Of a DNA stretch of 6,682 nucleotides, positions 5,744 to 6,682 are shown in pieces (position 1 is the stretch's first letter; each line of letters begins with the position of its first letter). The position numbers and the translations under genes were made by a program. The stretch spans positions 1-6,682 of the forward strand of contig JAATFR010000091.1 of assembly GCA_015655095.1 (NCBI GenBank), read 5' to 3'. The notes beneath the pieces are model-generated. The model made no database searches, had not been told where the DNA came from, and saw only the letters and a program-made list of their open reading frames with translations. The stretch comes from Hyphomicrobiales bacterium. Lineage in GTDB: Bacteria; Pseudomonadota; Alphaproteobacteria; Parvibaculales; Parvibaculaceae.

Positions 5744-6444
5744 CGGCGCAGGGCCCGCTCGACGACATGGGCAAGGAATTCGAGGAGATCGCTGCCCTGT
5801 TCAGGGTGAAACTGTTCGGCGTTGGCAGCCCCCAGCGCCAGCAGGGCGGGAGGAAGGTCCGGCGCAATGATGAGGCGCACCAGAGCCTCAGAGCGGACGG
5901 CAGGTGCGAGCGGGCCGAAAATCGCCTTGTTCCCGACGATATGGGCGGAAAGCCGCAGGCTTTCGAGGCCGCCGCCCATCATCCGGTCGATCGCGCCCTT
6001 TTCGAGCACGCTGATGCCCCTGAGCGGCACGGAGCCCCAGAGCGGCGATTCCTCGATGCAGAGCACGGCGGAGGTGAGCGCCACTGTCTTGGAGAGGCCG
6101 GAGGGGGCCGCGATATATTCAACGAGCTGTTCGAAGCTGCGGGCGTCGAGCAGCGACAGCACCACCTGATGAACTTGCGCCAGCACCAGCGAGTTGACCG
6201 AGGAGGCCTCGATCATTTCGCGCTGCACGTCCTTGAGGTTGCGCACATGCGCCTGAAGACGCGAAATCATGAACTGCTGGAGGTCCAGCACCTGATCGCC
6301 GGAGACGGCGCTCGGGGCCACCAGCCGCTCGAACAGATCGACATTGGTGACCAGAAATTCCGGATTGGCCGCAAGGAAGCTTTTCACTTCCTCCGGGCTT
6401 GGTCCGGCGCCCTTGGGCTTGGCCTTGTCGCTACGCAGTCCCAT
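5713..6444 (-). CDS. DUF484 family protein (GAF-like), partner gene of xerC
   Basis: This 243-residue soluble protein belongs to DUF484, which lies next to xerC in many proteobacteria; E. coli YigA, in the dapF-yigA-xerC-yigB cluster, is the familiar example. The N-terminus has the family motif VKSFLAANPEFLVTNVDLFERL (20-41). A helical, probably coiled-coil stretch follows (about 51-100; VLDLQQFMISRLQAHVRNL). The rest is a GAF-like domain: strands near 121-130 and 166-195, then the C-terminal EQFHPEQGSDLLEFLAHVVERALRRWL (210-236), a conserved DUF484 ending. No catalytic residues are evident and the cellular role is unknown; linkage suggests a part in recombination or chromosome segregation. 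The ATG at 6444 is preceded by AGGTGG at a suitable distance. Its stop overlaps the possible xerC starts, so the two genes form one unit. The fsa-type gene lies 111 bp upstream on the same strand. Confidence 0.9.
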   Translation of the reverse strand: MGLRSDKAKPKGAGPSPEEVKSFLAANPEFLVTNVDLFERLVAPSAVSGDQVLDLQQFMISRLQAHVRNLKDVQREMIEASSVNSLVLAQVHQVVLSLLDARSFEQLVEYIAAPSGLSKTVALTSAVLCIEESPLWGSVPLRGISVLEKGAIDRMMGGGLESLRLSAHIVGNKAIFGPLAPAVRSEALVRLIIAPDLPPALLALGAANAEQFHPEQGSDLLEFLAHVVERALRRWLGEGARAL

Positions 6445-6555
6445 TCAGCCACCTGCTGGTGATTCGTTCCTGTTCAGCCCGAAATTCGCAGGTTTTCTGT
6501 TAAAAATCACGCATTACCCGCCTGATGGGCTTATCTTCGGGCAGCTACCATGGCC
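6445..6555 (-). promoter_or_regulatory. 111-bp gap before DUF484-xerC, likely fsa 3' region and DUF484 promoter
   Basis: Read on the minus strand from fsa to DUF484, the gap has a CCC/GGG-type weak stem (roughly 6518-6530) followed by an ATTTTTAA run. This could be a poor terminator for fsa. A 7-bp inverted pair (GCCCGAA 6477-6483 with TTCGGGC 6536-6542) brackets the A/T-rich core. A GATTC (GANTC-type) site lies at 6461-6465, and the ribosome site AGGTGG lies just before the start. I could not identify a convincing -35/-10 pair. The 11-bp repeat arm at 6470-6480 is also here. Confidence 0.35.
6470..6480 (-). repeat. right arm of an 11-bp inverted pair flanking DUF484-xerC
   Basis: CTGTTCAGCCC on the plus strand is the exact reverse complement of 4710-4720. 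It sits 25 bp upstream of the DUF484 start codon, in the probable promoter region. Placement on both sides of the two-gene unit is notable, but the arms are short. Confidence 0.4.
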
Positions 6556-6682
6556 TTATCCGATGGTCTGGCCGGTTTTCTTCCAGTCCGCGAGAAAAGC
6601 ATCGAGCCCCTTGTCGGTCAGCGGGTGCTTCGCCAGACTTTTCAGCACGTCCGGCGGCACGGTGGCGACGTCGGAACCGGCA
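6556..6682 (-). CDS. fsa: fructose-6-phosphate aldolase / transaldolase-like protein, C-terminal end (5' truncated by window edge)
   Basis: The last 41 codons of a minus-strand gene read AGSDVATVPPDVLKSLAKHP, then a short segment ending LADWKKTGQTIG and a TAA stop at 6556-6558. This matches the C-terminus of the small (about 215-residue) Fsa/TalC transaldolases, in which GSDVATVPP lines the end of the TIM barrel and the final helix packs against a neighbouring subunit. The catalytic lysine lies outside the window, so activity (fructose-6-phosphate aldolase or transaldolase in the pentose-phosphate pathway) cannot be distinguished. The gene precedes DUF484 and xerC on the same strand. Confidence 0.85.
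   Translation of the reverse strand, partial: AGSDVATVPPDVLKSLAKHPLTDKGLDAFLADWKKTGQTIG

Noticed and set aside
5228..6462. Long plus-strand frames opposite xerC and DUF484.
   Set aside because: They are antisense shadows of two well-supported genes, typical of GC-rich DNA, with no motifs or ribosome sites.
6482..6507. Possible dif recombination site upstream of the xerC unit: AATTCGCA followed by TTCTGTTAAAA resembles the two half-sites of dif.
   Set aside because: The half-sites are several bases too close together for the 6-bp dif spacer, the left arm matches poorly, and dif normally lies near the replication terminus as a 28-bp element.

Overview
The window is a stretch of GC-rich chromosome carrying ordinary core genes. 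It most likely comes from an alphaproteobacterium, perhaps Hyphomicrobiales or a relative. This rests on four things: the dapB-gpmA-nth neighbourhood, the short form of GpmA, a DUF2244 membrane protein, and the fsa / DUF484 / xerC cluster. The genus is not resolved. There are no mobile elements, CRISPR arrays, rRNA or tRNA genes, phage genes or defence genes, and nothing here is a convincing new multi-gene system.

Layout, left to right. On the plus strand are the 3' end of dapB (1-366, lysine / diaminopimelate synthesis) and, 21 bp later, gpmA (388-1020, glycolytic phosphoglycerate mutase). A DUF2244 membrane protein lies on the minus strand (1025-1537), followed by nth (1671-2306, plus; endonuclease III). 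A minus-strand pair comes next: an EI24/CysZ-like membrane protein (2690-3355) overlaps by 14 bp a small outer-membrane-type lipoprotein (2314-2703). A PfkB-family adenosine kinase is on the plus strand (3517-4512), with a recognisable sigma70-like promoter at 3431-3458. After a 211-bp gap rich in inverted repeats come xerC (4724-5743) and a DUF484 protein (5713-6444), both minus and overlapping. The 3' end of an fsa-type transaldolase gene (6556 to the window edge) lies upstream of them on the same strand.

Transcription changes direction six times in 6.7 kb. The two leftmost convergent junctions are very tight (4 and 7 bp) and carry symmetrical sequence over or next to the stop codons. The third (adenosine kinase / xerC) is loose and structured. 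Functionally the region mixes amino-acid synthesis, glycolysis / pentose-phosphate metabolism, base-excision repair, purine / S-adenosylmethionine-cycle salvage and chromosome-dimer resolution. Only three groups look co-transcribed: dapB-gpmA, EI24-lipoprotein and DUF484-xerC.

The points most worth a second look are the structured gap at 4513-4723, an 11-bp inverted pair that brackets the DUF484-xerC unit, the uncertain and possibly non-canonical xerC start, the overlapping EI24-lipoprotein pair of unknown function, and a strong stem inside the end of the DUF2244 gene that sits where a gpmA terminator would be expected.
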